DNA of 64,000 bases, from NCBI GenBank assembly GCA_965243825.1, contig CBDEVT010000001.1, forward strand, positions 1 to 64,000, written 5' to 3'. Shown here piece by piece: positions 54,036 to 63,125 of the stretch. The notes below the pieces were generated by a model. It saw only the letters and a list, made by a program, of their open reading frames with translations, did not search any database and was not told the origin of the DNA. Numbering within the stretch: the stretch's first letter is position 1; each line of letters begins with the position of its first letter. The position numbers and the translations under genes were made by a program. The DNA comes from JAJCYX01 sp965243825. Lineage in GTDB: Bacteria; Chloroflexota; Dehalococcoidia; Lucifugimonadales; Lucifugimonadaceae.

Positions 54036-55076
54036 TCAACCAGACTCGTCATCGCGCATCACGCTGAGGAAGATAGCGAGCAAGTCCGCCCTGTGCTCTC
54101 CCGGCACATCACGTGCGATCAGCGTGGCTGCGTTGGAATCAGAACGTGAGGCTGAATTACCGGCCTCTCCTGGGAGTCTTGGGAAGTGGGCCAGCAGCAT
54201 GTATCGACCGTTGGCCTGCTCGGTCTGAGCGAAGTGCACCAGCTCGCCCAGAACCGTTTCGGACCACAGTACTGTTCCCGGTTCTGATGCCGGCAGTCCT
54301 ATGACTGTGTCTGGATGCCCGCGCTCGCCGTTGACACTGAGATGATCCGTCTGGAAACCAAACAGCACGGTATCGAATCCCGGGGAGACAACTGCGGACG
54401 AGCCAGGAGGCAGCAGGATGCTGAATTTGGGGGAGAGTCCTTGCCGCACGCCGTCGAAATCAGCTGGAGTGAATCTGACCCAGTCCTCTCCGGGAACAGC
54501 CGGGGCGAGCGGACTCGGCGTCAGTGATGGTCGCTCGGCGTAGCGAACCGACTCCATGATCTCCAGAAGTACCGGGATGTCCTCCTCTACAAACGCTCTA
54601 TTTTGTAGTGTTAGCGGCGCCTGCATGTCGTCCGGCGCACCCGGGACGCGATCGAACACGGCAGCTACGATCTGAAAGACCGATGCGGTAGGGACAAGTG
54701 AGTCGGGTCTGTAGAAACGGGCCGATGCGCCTTCGATCACCTTCTCTTCAACAGCATGCCCGAATTCTGTAGAACGAAGCATGTAACCTGACCGTGATTC
54801 ATCTACGGCCGCCCAACTCATCAGCACCGTGTCCTCGTCGTCATCTTTGCCATTACGGATCCAACCGGATGGAACAGTCGAAGTCCCAATGTCGAACGAT
54901 TCTGAAGCTATCCATCCCTCCGGCAACTCAACCGAAAAGTTGAATCCGTCCAGATCTCGATCTGTGGACAGTTGTGAAGTGCGGACCGGAACGCGATCCG
55001 TGTCTGCCGATTCACACGCAGTTGCTACGACGAACATGGAGATCAGGACAGCCATGACAATCAATTTGCCTGTCAT
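54036..55076 (-). CDS. Lipoprotein of unknown function, paralogue A
   Basis: A 346-residue lipoprotein with lipobox 'VVATAC'. ATG 55076 with GGAG eight bases upstream is chosen over a longer frame that would lack a signal peptide. The mature part has two similar halves: 'NFSVELPEGW' ... 'LLEIMESVRYAE' and 'PGEDWVRFTP' ... 'FSILLPPGS' ... 'LLAIFLSVMRDD'. This matches the next gene upstream (55093-56208) in order and spacing, so they are a tandem duplication. No known domain is recognised. Confidence 0.8.
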   Translation of the reverse strand: MTGKLIVMAVLISMFVVATACESADTDRVPVRTSQLSTDRDLDGFNFSVELPEGWIASESFDIGTSTVPSGWIRNGKDDDEDTVLMSWAAVDESRSGYMLRSTEFGHAVEEKVIEGASARFYRPDSLVPTASVFQIVAAVFDRVPGAPDDMQAPLTLQNRAFVEEDIPVLLEIMESVRYAERPSLTPSPLAPAVPGEDWVRFTPADFDGVRQGLSPKFSILLPPGSSAVVSPGFDTVLFGFQTDHLSVNGERGHPDTVIGLPASEPGTVLWSETVLGELVHFAQTEQANGRYMLLAHFPRLPGEAGNSASRSDSNAATLIARDVPGEHRADLLAIFLSVMRDDESG

Positions 55077-55092
55077 GAAACCGGCTCCACTC

Positions 55093-56208
55093 CTAATCAC
55101 ACCAACTAGGAGCATGTTCGGCCCGTATGGTGCGGAGAATTGCCAGGACCAGTTCTTGCTGATCACGGTCGATATCAATGGCGAAAAATGATCCACCACA
55201 TTCAACGTCAGACGTGGAATAGGAGCCGTCTTCACTCACAAGATCTGGCAGGCCGGGGATTCGAGCCACGCTTATACCGGTGTATGCCCTACCCACGGGG
55301 TTCTCGTTGGCCGGTCGGTACATGGCAAATGGTTTGCCATCGATGACCTCCACCCAGTACTGGTGTTCAGCTTCATCTTTGTTTCGAATGTGAGCGCCGA
55401 AGTTGGTCACAGATGGCGACGCGTTTCCACCGTATTCAAAGGCAATCTCAAGTTTGCCAATAGTGAATTTTCCTATTAACGAGTCGTAGCCTATGTTCGA
55501 CTCGAAATTAGTCCCGGGTGGTGCCAGAACAGAGAACCTAGCACGCCCCTCGCCGGGCCATTGAGCATCCACTCGCTCCCAGTCCAGTCCGGGTGTTACT
55601 TCGGAGTTGGGCGGTCGCATTGATTCGGCCGGAGGCGCATAGCGGATTGACTCGATGATCCGCATAACTTCAAGGTACTCGGACCCGTTCAGGCTGCTCG
55701 CCAAAAGGCTAAGTCCAAACTGCTGCCGGTCGTCTCCCGGTACTGACCAAAAGTGAGCATTAATGCGGTGATGTTCACCTCCATCAAAGGGATCTGGAGG
55801 CACCGCGAAGACAACCGTTGCACCATCAATCACGGATTCCCGGTAGTGGTAACCGGGCGGCACCCGGAATTCGCCGACGGAATCCGGTGCAGTGAACGCG
55901 TATTGAACCTGGTTGCTTGATGCCCCCGATTTCGCCAGTATGCCTTCTGGCGGAGCGTTCAGTCTGCGCAGAGGCAGCTCAAGAGTGTCGACCGAGTCCC
56001 AGCCCTCAGGAAGCACGGCAGAGAAGTTGGCTGCAGCAAGCGGCGTATCAGGCAAGAGTTGCACACGTCGGATTGGAACCCTACGAGGTTCAAGATCCTG
56101 AACGATGCTGGTCTCTTCACCACCCAACCGCCCGCACGCAGTGGATAGAACGATGGCTGCTATGAGCGATACCGCAAGCCACGGTTTCTTTGATGAGAAG
56201 TAGACCAC
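55093..56208 (-). CDS. Lipoprotein of unknown function, paralogue B
   Basis: A 371-residue lipoprotein with lipobox 'VLSTAC', GTG start at 56208. It shares with paralogue A the blocks 'NFSAVLPEGW', 'MRIIESIRYAP', 'PGLDWERVD', 'FSVLAPPGT' and a C-terminal 'LAILRTIRAEH'. The two genes are 16 bases apart on the same strand and likely co-transcribed. The halves may each be a small alpha/beta domain. Function unknown; a surface role is likely from the lipid anchor. Confidence 0.8.
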   Translation of the reverse strand: MVYFSSKKPWLAVSLIAAIVLSTACGRLGGEETSIVQDLEPRRVPIRRVQLLPDTPLAAANFSAVLPEGWDSVDTLELPLRRLNAPPEGILAKSGASSNQVQYAFTAPDSVGEFRVPPGYHYRESVIDGATVVFAVPPDPFDGGEHHRINAHFWSVPGDDRQQFGLSLLASSLNGSEYLEVMRIIESIRYAPPAESMRPPNSEVTPGLDWERVDAQWPGEGRARFSVLAPPGTNFESNIGYDSLIGKFTIGKLEIAFEYGGNASPSVTNFGAHIRNKDEAEHQYWVEVIDGKPFAMYRPANENPVGRAYTGISVARIPGLPDLVSEDGSYSTSDVECGGSFFAIDIDRDQQELVLAILRTIRAEHAPSWCD

Positions 56209-56424
56209 GTTTCACCCGGGGCGATTTCCAGATTTAGACGTTGAATTCTGACTGTAACGGAAAAACTCGGATCAGAGATTACGACTCGTGTCGAATCGTG
56301 ACCTGTAAACAGCTTAGACGACCGCGGCGTCGAACATCTTGAGATGCCCGAAAGCGAGTACTTCTCGGCTTTGCGGTCTGGCCTCACTGACCGCTATAGT
56401 GAATTGAACACGCTCTGTGGCCGC

Positions 56425-56513
56425 GGAGGGTTCGCATAGAGGCCTAGTGCGCCCGCCTGCTAAGCGGGAGGGACTAAAATCCCACGCGGGTTCGAATCCC
56501 GCACCCTCCGCCA
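56425..56513 (+). tRNA. tRNA-Ser (GCU anticodon), CCA encoded
   Basis: Acceptor stem GGAGGGT/ACCCTCC pairs fully. The anticodon arm is CCCGC-CTGCTAA-GCGGG with anticodon GCT at 56459-56461. A long variable arm (GGGA-CTAAAA-TCCC) identifies a class II tRNA. The T arm is GCGGG-TTCGAAT-CCCGC. The discriminator G is followed by an encoded CCA (56511-56513) and a T run. It reads AGC/AGU serine codons. Confidence 0.97.
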
Positions 56514-56584
56514 TTTTTTCTTCGCCGACGTCCTGATTCACGATCGAGTAGCCAAATTCCTTCCGTAGAAGATTGGCGCCTTTG

Positions 56585-57427
56585 CTAGGTCCCGATTCGC
56601 AGTCCGGGGTTTACCAGCGCCCGCAAGGCTTCTATCGCTGCCAGCACGGCCAGATGCGATGTCTTCGGGTTCTTCGGATGCGGACGATTGATCAGGCGAA
56701 AATTGAACTCACCGAAGCCTCCGGTCGCCTTGATCTCGTGCATGTTCCCTGGTGAATCGGGGTCTGCGACGACCCTGACACTGGTTCGCTCAGGACCAAT
56801 CCCGGCCAGGCTCACCGTCGCAGCGACGTTCACATTCGCCGGGAACAGCTTCACCGCATCAGAAGCCGGGCCATCGAATATCGTTGTGGCGGAACCGATT
56901 TCGCGCTGTTCCCATTCGGCGAAACCGGGAGCACCAGCCAGAGCGGCCGGACGTTTGGTTGATACGATAGTCACGGACTCCAGATCGGATTGAACGGCCC
57001 TCAGGGCATCGATTCCACCGACAGCGCCTGACGGGACAATGATCTGCGCTCCCGATGCATCTGCCGCAGTCGTGAGTTCTTCGAAGAGTTCGGCATCCAT
57101 CAGAGCACCTGAACTCATTAGCAGTAGGGATTTGCCAGACCTGAGTACTGCTGCTCCGGTTGCACGAACCGCTGCCTGGGAGGCACATTCGGCAACGATC
57201 TCTGCGTTTCCCGAACTAAGGAAATCAGACAGGTCAGTGAAGAACGGAGGATTGGAGTCAAGGGACTCAGAAAGCGCCCTGCCCTGCTCTCGATCCTGAT
57301 CCAGCAATGCTGTAACCACGGCTCCAGGGACTCCGTGTGCGCCATCGTGGCCAACCGCGGCGGCTAGCTCAGCTCCCATTGACCCGCAGCCAATCACGCC
57401 TATCTCAACCGGAACACTACTACTCAA
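56585..57427 (-). CDS. nadX: L-aspartate dehydrogenase
   Basis: A 280-residue enzyme that oxidises L-aspartate to iminoaspartate with NAD(P), replacing the oxidase NadB as the first step of de novo NAD synthesis. Rossmann motif 'IGVIGCGSMGAELAAAV'; 'VPSGAVGGIDALRAV'; 'AVKLFPANVNVAATVSLAG'; and 'NMHEIKATGGFGEF' with the catalytic His. The start is TTG at 57427 with AAGAAG upstream. It is divergent from miaB-nadA. NadA and NadC in the same neighbourhood support the pathway. Confidence 0.9.
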   Translation of the reverse strand: MSSSVPVEIGVIGCGSMGAELAAAVGHDGAHGVPGAVVTALLDQDREQGRALSESLDSNPPFFTDLSDFLSSGNAEIVAECASQAAVRATGAAVLRSGKSLLLMSSGALMDAELFEELTTAADASGAQIIVPSGAVGGIDALRAVQSDLESVTIVSTKRPAALAGAPGFAEWEQREIGSATTIFDGPASDAVKLFPANVNVAATVSLAGIGPERTSVRVVADPDSPGNMHEIKATGGFGEFNFRLINRPHPKNPKTSHLAVLAAIEALRALVNPGLRIGT

Positions 57428-57657
57428 AACAGCTACTTCTTACAGTGTGATGTACGACATGTTCGAGCAAAGGATACGCTGATTCCAGCCACCTCTTCAG
57501 GTGAAGAATCAATTCACTGATGCGTGAGGATCTAACTGCCATGAGGGCCGAACGTCCCGAACTTGACCCCAAACGCCATCTTGACCGCTACTGCTGGCGA
57601 GCTATCCTAGTCTGTTAAGCCATTGTGATGGCTGTAACAAGCAGGATATTTCGACTG

Positions 57658-58968
57658 ATGCCCTCATATCACGTCTGGACGGTTGGTTGCCAGATGAATG
57701 TCGCCGATTCCCAGAGACTCGACCTGAGCCTCGACAGAATGGGGCTCGAGCGTGAAGAGAGCATTGAAAATGCCGACGTCGTAGTGGTGAACACGTGCGT
57801 CGTGCGCCAATCCGCCGAGGACACTGCCACCGGTCTGCTGGGCAGGCTTGGCAAACAGAAAACTAATGACCCTCACCGTGTGATCGCAGTCATGGGGTGC
57901 ATGGTTGGTCCCGATCAGAGAGAGCTTCGACGGAGGTTTCCTTACGTTGACGTCTGGGCACGTCCTCAGGAATTTGAACCGATCGTCGAAACGGTTGGAG
58001 CACGCACAGGTCTCAGTACAGAGGGTTGCCTGGCCAACCTGACTCCTCAACGACCGGATGTCGCCACATTCGTACCAATCGTTCACGGCTGTGACAAGTT
58101 CTGCACTTTCTGCATCATCCCATATCGTCGTGGTCGCGAGATGAGTCGGCCGGTTGGAGAGTTGGTGGATGAAGTCACCCGGCTTGTTGACCGAGGTGTA
58201 AAAGAGGTCACTCTTCTTGGCCAGAACGTGGACTCATACGGACATGACCTGAGACCAAGGGTGGATCTGGCTGATCTCATGGAACGAATACATGAAATTG
58301 ACGGCCTTGAGCGCATCCGCTTCCTGACATCGCATCCCAACGACATGTCTCGCCGCATCATCCAGGCTGTTGCTGACCTACCGAAAGTGTGTGAGAACGT
58401 GAACCTGCCGTTTCAGGCTGGTGCCGATCGTGTTCTTGCCGAAATGCGTCGTGGCTACACCAGCGGACAGTATCTCGAGAAGCTAGACGAGATCAGGACG
58501 ACTATTCCTGGCGTAACGCTCACTACAGATCTGATCGTTGGCTTCCCCGGCGAAACGAACACTGAGTTCGAGAGATCCGTTGCCCTGTTGGAGCGAGTTC
58601 GGTTCGACAAGGTACACTCAGCCGCCTACTCAGAACGGAACGGAACATACGCATCACGGAAGATGCCCGACACCGTCTCTCGAGACGAGAAAAAGCAGCG
58701 TCTACGAACGGTAGACGACCTGCAGGCACGCATACAGACTGAGTTAAATGCTGACCTTGTAGGTCAAGAATTCGATATCCTAGTAGATGGAGAAACCCGA
58801 GGACGCCTTCGCGGGAGGACGAGAGGCGACAAACTTGTTTATTTAGCAGGCGGTGGGCCCGCCCTGGGCGACACGGTGAGAATTGGAATCACCGGAGCTT
58901 CGCCATGGTCTCTAGAAGGGGACTTACGGGCCACCCAGACTCAGAAAGAGCTGGCAAAAACAAAATGA
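57658..58968 (+). CDS. miaB: tRNA-2-methylthio-N6-isopentenyladenosine synthase MiaB
   Basis: A 436-residue radical SAM methylthiotransferase. The N-terminal UPF0004 domain has three cluster Cys ('TVGCQMN', 'NTCVVRQSAE', 'VMGCMVG'). The radical SAM motif is 'CDKFCTFCIIPYRRG'. The C-terminal TRAM domain holds 'VDGETRGRLRGRTRGDKLVYL'. ATG 57658 is preferred to GTG 57625 and ATG 57628, because family members begin just before the first Cys block. It modifies A37 of tRNAs that read UNN codons. The stop overlaps nadA. Confidence 0.92.
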   Translation: MPSYHVWTVGCQMNVADSQRLDLSLDRMGLEREESIENADVVVVNTCVVRQSAEDTATGLLGRLGKQKTNDPHRVIAVMGCMVGPDQRELRRRFPYVDVWARPQEFEPIVETVGARTGLSTEGCLANLTPQRPDVATFVPIVHGCDKFCTFCIIPYRRGREMSRPVGELVDEVTRLVDRGVKEVTLLGQNVDSYGHDLRPRVDLADLMERIHEIDGLERIRFLTSHPNDMSRRIIQAVADLPKVCENVNLPFQAGADRVLAEMRRGYTSGQYLEKLDEIRTTIPGVTLTTDLIVGFPGETNTEFERSVALLERVRFDKVHSAAYSERNGTYASRKMPDTVSRDEKKQRLRTVDDLQARIQTELNADLVGQEFDILVDGETRGRLRGRTRGDKLVYLAGGGPALGDTVRIGITGASPWSLEGDLRATQTQKELAKTK

Positions 58969-60179
58969 CGATGACTTTGAGCCGGCAGACCGTGATTCCA
59001 ATCACCGAACTGGAACAGTCTGCATTCTGCCGAGCTGACGGTAACCTTCGCACGCAGACACTCGAAGAGGAGTTCGCAGCTGGCGTACGCTGGCAAAAGA
59101 TCCCGACCCGGTACATGAAGCTCTCTCCTGAAGAGATCGATGCCGGAATCGCCGAGGCCAGACAGTTACTTGGCGACCAGGTGATCCTCCTCGGCCACCA
59201 CTACCAACGTGAAGACGTGATCAAGTACGCCGACTTCCGCGGCGACTCTTACCTGCTGTCAAAACAGGCGGCAGGAGTCAAAGAGGCCCGGGCGATCGTG
59301 TTCTGTGGTGTGCACTTCATGGCTGAAACGGCTGACATTCTCAGTTCTGACAAGCAATCTGTGATCCTGCCGAACATGGCCGCGGGATGCTCGATGGCTG
59401 ACATGGCAAACATCGAAGAGGCCGAAGACTGCTGGGACGATCTGCAGTCAGTGCTTGAAGGCGAAGGCAGGGTGATCCCAATCACCTACATGAACTCAAC
59501 CGCCGCGATTAAGGCTATGTGCGGCCGAAATGGCGGTCTCGTATGCACCTCATCGAATGCCGACCAGGCATTCAGATGGGCGTGGGAGCGTGGTGACAAG
59601 GTGCTGTTCCTCCCGGATCAACACCTGGGCCGCAATACAGCTCTCAAGATGGGCATCAAAGAAGAAGAGATGGTCATCTGGAACCCGTTCAAGCCCATGG
59701 GCGGGCTTTCGCCTGAGCAGATCAGGCGAGCGAAAGTGATTCTCTGGCAGGGTCACTGTTCCGTACACACTCGCTTCACCACAAAACAGATCGGCGAAGC
59801 CCGTGAGAAGCACCCCGGCGTCAACATCGTCGTTCACCCAGAGTGCACTAAAGAGGTCGTACTTGCAGCGGATTGCGTCGGATCGACCGAGTTCATCCAG
59901 AACACGATTCGTGAAGCGCCGGCAGGCTCCGTTTGGGGCGTCGGTACCGAGATCAACATGGTCAGCCGATTGGCGGCTGAAAACCCGGACAAGACAATCT
60001 TCTGTCTAGACCCAGTGGTTTGCCCATGTGCCACGATGTACCGCATCCACCCTGCATACGTGTTGTGGGTGCTCGAAGGGCTGGTCGCAGGGCTTGTTAT
60101 AAACCGCATCGAGGTCCCTGCTGAAACACAGGCTGACGCGAAGCTGGCGCTGAATCGCATGCTTGAGATCAGCCGATAG
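58965..60179 (+). CDS. nadA: Quinolinate synthase NadA
   Basis: A 404-residue Fe-S enzyme that condenses iminoaspartate with dihydroxyacetone phosphate to quinolinate. It has 'LLGHHYQREDVIKYADFRGDSY', 'VFCGVHFMAETADIL', 'GLVCTSSNA', 'LPDQHLGRNTA', 'VHPEC' and 'PVVCPCATMYRI'; the cluster ligands are among these Cys residues. The N-terminus is about 60 residues longer than in the short NadA form. ATG overlaps the miaB stop (ATGA). It precedes a P-loop kinase and nadC. Confidence 0.93.
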   Translation: MTMTLSRQTVIPITELEQSAFCRADGNLRTQTLEEEFAAGVRWQKIPTRYMKLSPEEIDAGIAEARQLLGDQVILLGHHYQREDVIKYADFRGDSYLLSKQAAGVKEARAIVFCGVHFMAETADILSSDKQSVILPNMAAGCSMADMANIEEAEDCWDDLQSVLEGEGRVIPITYMNSTAAIKAMCGRNGGLVCTSSNADQAFRWAWERGDKVLFLPDQHLGRNTALKMGIKEEEMVIWNPFKPMGGLSPEQIRRAKVILWQGHCSVHTRFTTKQIGEAREKHPGVNIVVHPECTKEVVLAADCVGSTEFIQNTIREAPAGSVWGVGTEINMVSRLAAENPDKTIFCLDPVVCPCATMYRIHPAYVLWVLEGLVAGLVINRIEVPAETQADAKLALNRMLEISR

Positions 60180-60760
60180 TGGCCGCTGTCGTGCAGCCTT
60201 ATCGACAGGATGAGGCGGCGAAAGCGGTTGTTGACGAAATTAGAGAACGGGTGCGGAGCGCCCATGCCGCACCCGTTCTCGTTGGAATCTCCGGTATCGA
60301 CTGCGCAGGAAAATCGACGCTTGCCAGTGCAGTGATCGCCGAAGTCCGCAGAGGTGGTCTGCGCATCTCCTGCGTCAGCGTTGATGATTTCATAATCCCA
60401 TCGAACCAGCGAACAGAGGTCGGTGAGCCGGTGACAGACTACTTCGAAAACACATTCGATCTAGATGGCTTCCGAAATAAAGTCAAAGCCGAAGCGGAAA
60501 CAACCGACGTTCAGGTCGTGGTTGGCGAGGGGGTATTTCTGCTCAGGAGAGAAATCGCGGGTATCTGGGATATCAAAGTCTGGCTACAGATGTCGCCTGA
60601 ACAGTCGGTCGAGCGCGGCACGACGCGCGACTCCGACTTCTTCGGCGGGCCTGCGATCGCAAGAACGCAGTATTTGACCCGATTCATTCCCGCGCACAGG
60701 CATCACCTTGAAAGAGACAGGCCAGCCGAAAATGCCGACTATGTGTTTGCGGTCGGATAG
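60179..60760 (+). CDS. Uridine-kinase-like P-loop NTPase
   Basis: A 193-residue P-loop kinase: Walker A 'GISGIDCAGKST', 'VSVDDFIIP' at the second core strand, 'VVVGEGVFLL' at the third, and a lid region 'RTQYLTRFIPAH'. The fold matches uridine kinase / phosphoribulokinase-like proteins. GTG overlaps the nadA stop by one base. The position between nadA and nadC may point to a ribosylnicotinamide-kinase-like or nucleoside kinase role in NAD salvage; this is inferred only from context. Confidence 0.75.
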   Translation: MAAVVQPYRQDEAAKAVVDEIRERVRSAHAAPVLVGISGIDCAGKSTLASAVIAEVRRGGLRISCVSVDDFIIPSNQRTEVGEPVTDYFENTFDLDGFRNKVKAEAETTDVQVVVGEGVFLLRREIAGIWDIKVWLQMSPEQSVERGTTRDSDFFGGPAIARTQYLTRFIPAHRHHLERDRPAENADYVFAVG

Positions 60761-60788
60761 GCTTCCTAGAGTAGCCAACCCGTTCTGC

Positions 60789-60804
60789 ACATCAGTACTG
60801 ATGT
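60789..60804. promoter_or_regulatory. 16-bp perfect palindrome upstream of nadC
   Basis: ACATCAGTACTGATGT, 33 bases before the nadC ATG. It abuts a possible -10 box TATAAG at 60804-60809. It has the right size and place for a dimeric repressor. I do not recognise it as the site of a known NAD regulator. Confidence 0.5.
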
Positions 60805-60836
60805 ATAAGTAAGTTCTTCTGACTAGCTTAAATAAG

Positions 60837-61700
60837 ATGCTGAATCTTGACCCCATAGAATTGCAACGCGTCGTCGACGCAGCCCTGACCGAAGACCTGT
60901 CTGGTGGCGACGTGACGACAGACTCGTTGATACCGGTACACATCGAGGCTGCTGCAAGTTTTGTACCAAGAGAGCCCGGCGTTGTTGCAGGACTCGACGT
61001 AGCGCAGGCAGTTTTCGCCAGGGTCGACCCGTCTCTGAAATTCACAGCGAAACTGATCGACGGTGACGTGGTCGAAGGTGGTGAAGCCGTCGCAACAGTT
61101 TCAGGCGCGCTCGCGTCGATACTGCGTGGAGAGCGTGTCGCATTGAACTTCATGCAGCGAATGAGTGGCATTGCGTCGATGACCGCTGCTTTTGCGAAAG
61201 CGGTTGAAGGCACCGATGCGGTGATCGTGGACACCAGGAAGACTGCACCTGGCCTCCGTATGCTGGACAAAGCTGCCGTCGGGATGGGTGGTGGACGAAA
61301 CCACAGGCGAAATCTATCAGACGGCGTTCTGATCAAAGATAACCACATTGCCGCCCTACAGGCGGAAGGGTTGGGCTTGCAACAGATCGTCCGCCGAGCT
61401 CGGGCCCAGGCACCCCATACAGTCAAGATAGAGGTTGAAGTGGAGTCACTTGATGAGGTCGAGCCTGCGATAGAAGGCGGAGCGGACATCATCATGCTGG
61501 ACAACATGAGCTTAGAAACCATGCGACAGGCGGTCGCGTTGTGCCGTGGCAGGTGTCTTACCGAAGCTTCCGGCAATGTGACCGTCAAATCCGTTAGACA
61601 GATTGCTGAAACAGGTGTAGACATGATCTCGGTCGGGGCGCTCACTCACTCGGTCAGAGCCCTCGATATCGGGCTAGACTTCGAAGAATCTGCCACCTAA
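60837..61700 (+). CDS. nadC: Nicotinate-nucleotide pyrophosphorylase (carboxylating)
   Basis: A 287-residue quinolinate phosphoribosyltransferase producing nicotinate mononucleotide. Diagnostic motifs: 'LTEDLSGGDVTTDS', 'VALNFMQRMSGIAS', 'VDTRKTAPGLRMLDKAAV', 'GGGRNHRRNLSDGVLIKDNH', 'KIEVEVESLDE', 'MLDNMS' and 'EASGNVT'. Length normal. It is separated from the kinase gene by 76 bases that contain a perfect palindrome, so it may have its own promoter. Confidence 0.95.
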   Translation: MLNLDPIELQRVVDAALTEDLSGGDVTTDSLIPVHIEAAASFVPREPGVVAGLDVAQAVFARVDPSLKFTAKLIDGDVVEGGEAVATVSGALASILRGERVALNFMQRMSGIASMTAAFAKAVEGTDAVIVDTRKTAPGLRMLDKAAVGMGGGRNHRRNLSDGVLIKDNHIAALQAEGLGLQQIVRRARAQAPHTVKIEVEVESLDEVEPAIEGGADIIMLDNMSLETMRQAVALCRGRCLTEASGNVTVKSVRQIAETGVDMISVGALTHSVRALDIGLDFEESAT

Positions 61701-61874
61701 CACTGTCAGGCATCGGCGTTCCTGCGTCTGAGTCGGAAGACCGGGTCAAGGCGCAGGCCAATCAGTTTTCCTGAGATCACGAACAGCCTGTCAGACTCAA
61801 TCACCAGCCCTTTACCAGACCGGGATCAACGTGGACAGGCAAAGCTCGCTGGTCAGGCGTAGCATTCCCCGTCT

Positions 61875-63119
61875 ATGCCATCGGAACAGGTGCCGAAAGC
61901 CGCGGTTCAAAACTCAAAATTTCAGATCAGATCACTTCTGTGGTCCGTCTATGCACCTTCATTCCTGCTGACTCTTGGGCAGGGTCTCCTTATTCCGGTT
62001 CTACCGATTTTCGCTCGCGATGAGTTCGGTTCATCAGCCGTCCTTATCGCATTCCTTGTGACTGCCCGACCACTGGGCACGATGATCTTCGACGTCCCGG
62101 CAGGGATACTCGTTGGGATGATCGGTTTGCGCCGAATCATGATGGCCGGTGTTCTGCTATTCGCAATTGCGGCAGTGGCCGGTGGATTGAGTCCAAATGC
62201 AGGTTGGCTAACCGTGGCACGTTTGGTAGCCGGCGTCAGCTACGCGTTCTGGAGCATCTCACGGCACACCTACATCGCCCAGACTGTGCCGATTGCCAGT
62301 CGAGGTAAGGCACTGTCTCTGTTCGGCGGCATCAGTCGAGTGGCTAGCATCGCCGGCTTTTTCCTTGGCGGGATACTGTTCGAGTTCGTTGATGTCAGAG
62401 CGCCTTTCTTTGCGCAGGCTACTGTCGGCCTTTTGACGGCCGTACTCGTGTTGATGACGTTCAAAGGTGAACTGGAGTCGAGCGTCCGCGGCGCTAAGCA
62501 CAATCTCTTCCCTGCTCTTGGTCACACGTTGCGGGACAACGGTGGAATATTTGCGACAGCTGGAGTCGCTGCGATAGCCCTGCAATTTCTCAGGGCAGCG
62601 CGTGAGTTCATCATCCCACTCTGGGTCGACGAGCTCGGTCTTGGCGGTAAGGAGTCGGGAATAATCTTCGGCGTCATGTCGACAATTGACTCGGTGATGT
62701 TCCCGTTGGTTGGATATGTGATGGACAGGTTCGGTCGGAAGTACGTTGGGGTTCCTGCCTACCTGATTCTTGCTGGTGGCTTTGCCCTTGTACCACTGGC
62801 AGAAAACTTTGGAATGCTGATGCTCGTGGGCTTGCTGGTAGGCCTTGGCAACGGACTCTCAAGCGGGCTCGTGCTGACGATGGGTGTGGACTTTGCACCA
62901 AAGAACAACCCGAGTGAATTCCTGGGTGTTTGGCGATTCGTCTCGGACGCTGGAGGTGCGGCCGGACCCCAGGTAATTGGAGGGCTGGCAGCCGTAGTCA
63001 CGCTTGGCACAGCGTCGGTCATCACGGCAGGACTCGGTGTATTCGGAGCGGGAGTTCTACTGTTCCTCGTTCGAGAAACACTCGTCAAAGAACCTGAGCG
63101 CCTGAGCGATACGAACTGA
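61875..63119 (+). CDS. Major facilitator superfamily transporter
   Basis: A 414-residue protein with twelve predicted helices and the MFS motif A region after helix 2 ('FDVPAGILVGMIGLRRIMMAG') and again between helices 8 and 9 ('GYVMDRFGRKYVGVPAY'). The family is close to multidrug or sugar efflux carriers. ATG 61875 has no ribosome site. The preceding 174 bases show no clear promoter or repeat. It converges on the last gene in the window. Substrate unknown. Confidence 0.88.
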   Translation: MPSEQVPKAAVQNSKFQIRSLLWSVYAPSFLLTLGQGLLIPVLPIFARDEFGSSAVLIAFLVTARPLGTMIFDVPAGILVGMIGLRRIMMAGVLLFAIAAVAGGLSPNAGWLTVARLVAGVSYAFWSISRHTYIAQTVPIASRGKALSLFGGISRVASIAGFFLGGILFEFVDVRAPFFAQATVGLLTAVLVLMTFKGELESSVRGAKHNLFPALGHTLRDNGGIFATAGVAAIALQFLRAAREFIIPLWVDELGLGGKESGIIFGVMSTIDSVMFPLVGYVMDRFGRKYVGVPAYLILAGGFALVPLAENFGMLMLVGLLVGLGNGLSSGLVLTMGVDFAPKNNPSEFLGVWRFVSDAGGAAGPQVIGGLAAVVTLGTASVITAGLGVFGAGVLLFLVRETLVKEPERLSDTN

Positions 63120-63125
63120 AGATAT

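Noticed and set aside
57520..57618. 32-codon frame between nadX and miaB
   Set aside because: No ribosome site at a useful distance and a composition of charged residues without any recognisable pattern.
60584..61645. Open frame of 353 codons on the minus strand
   Set aside because: Antisense to nadC and part of the kinase gene; Ser/Thr/Pro-rich composition and no homology-like motifs. nadC is certain on the other strand.
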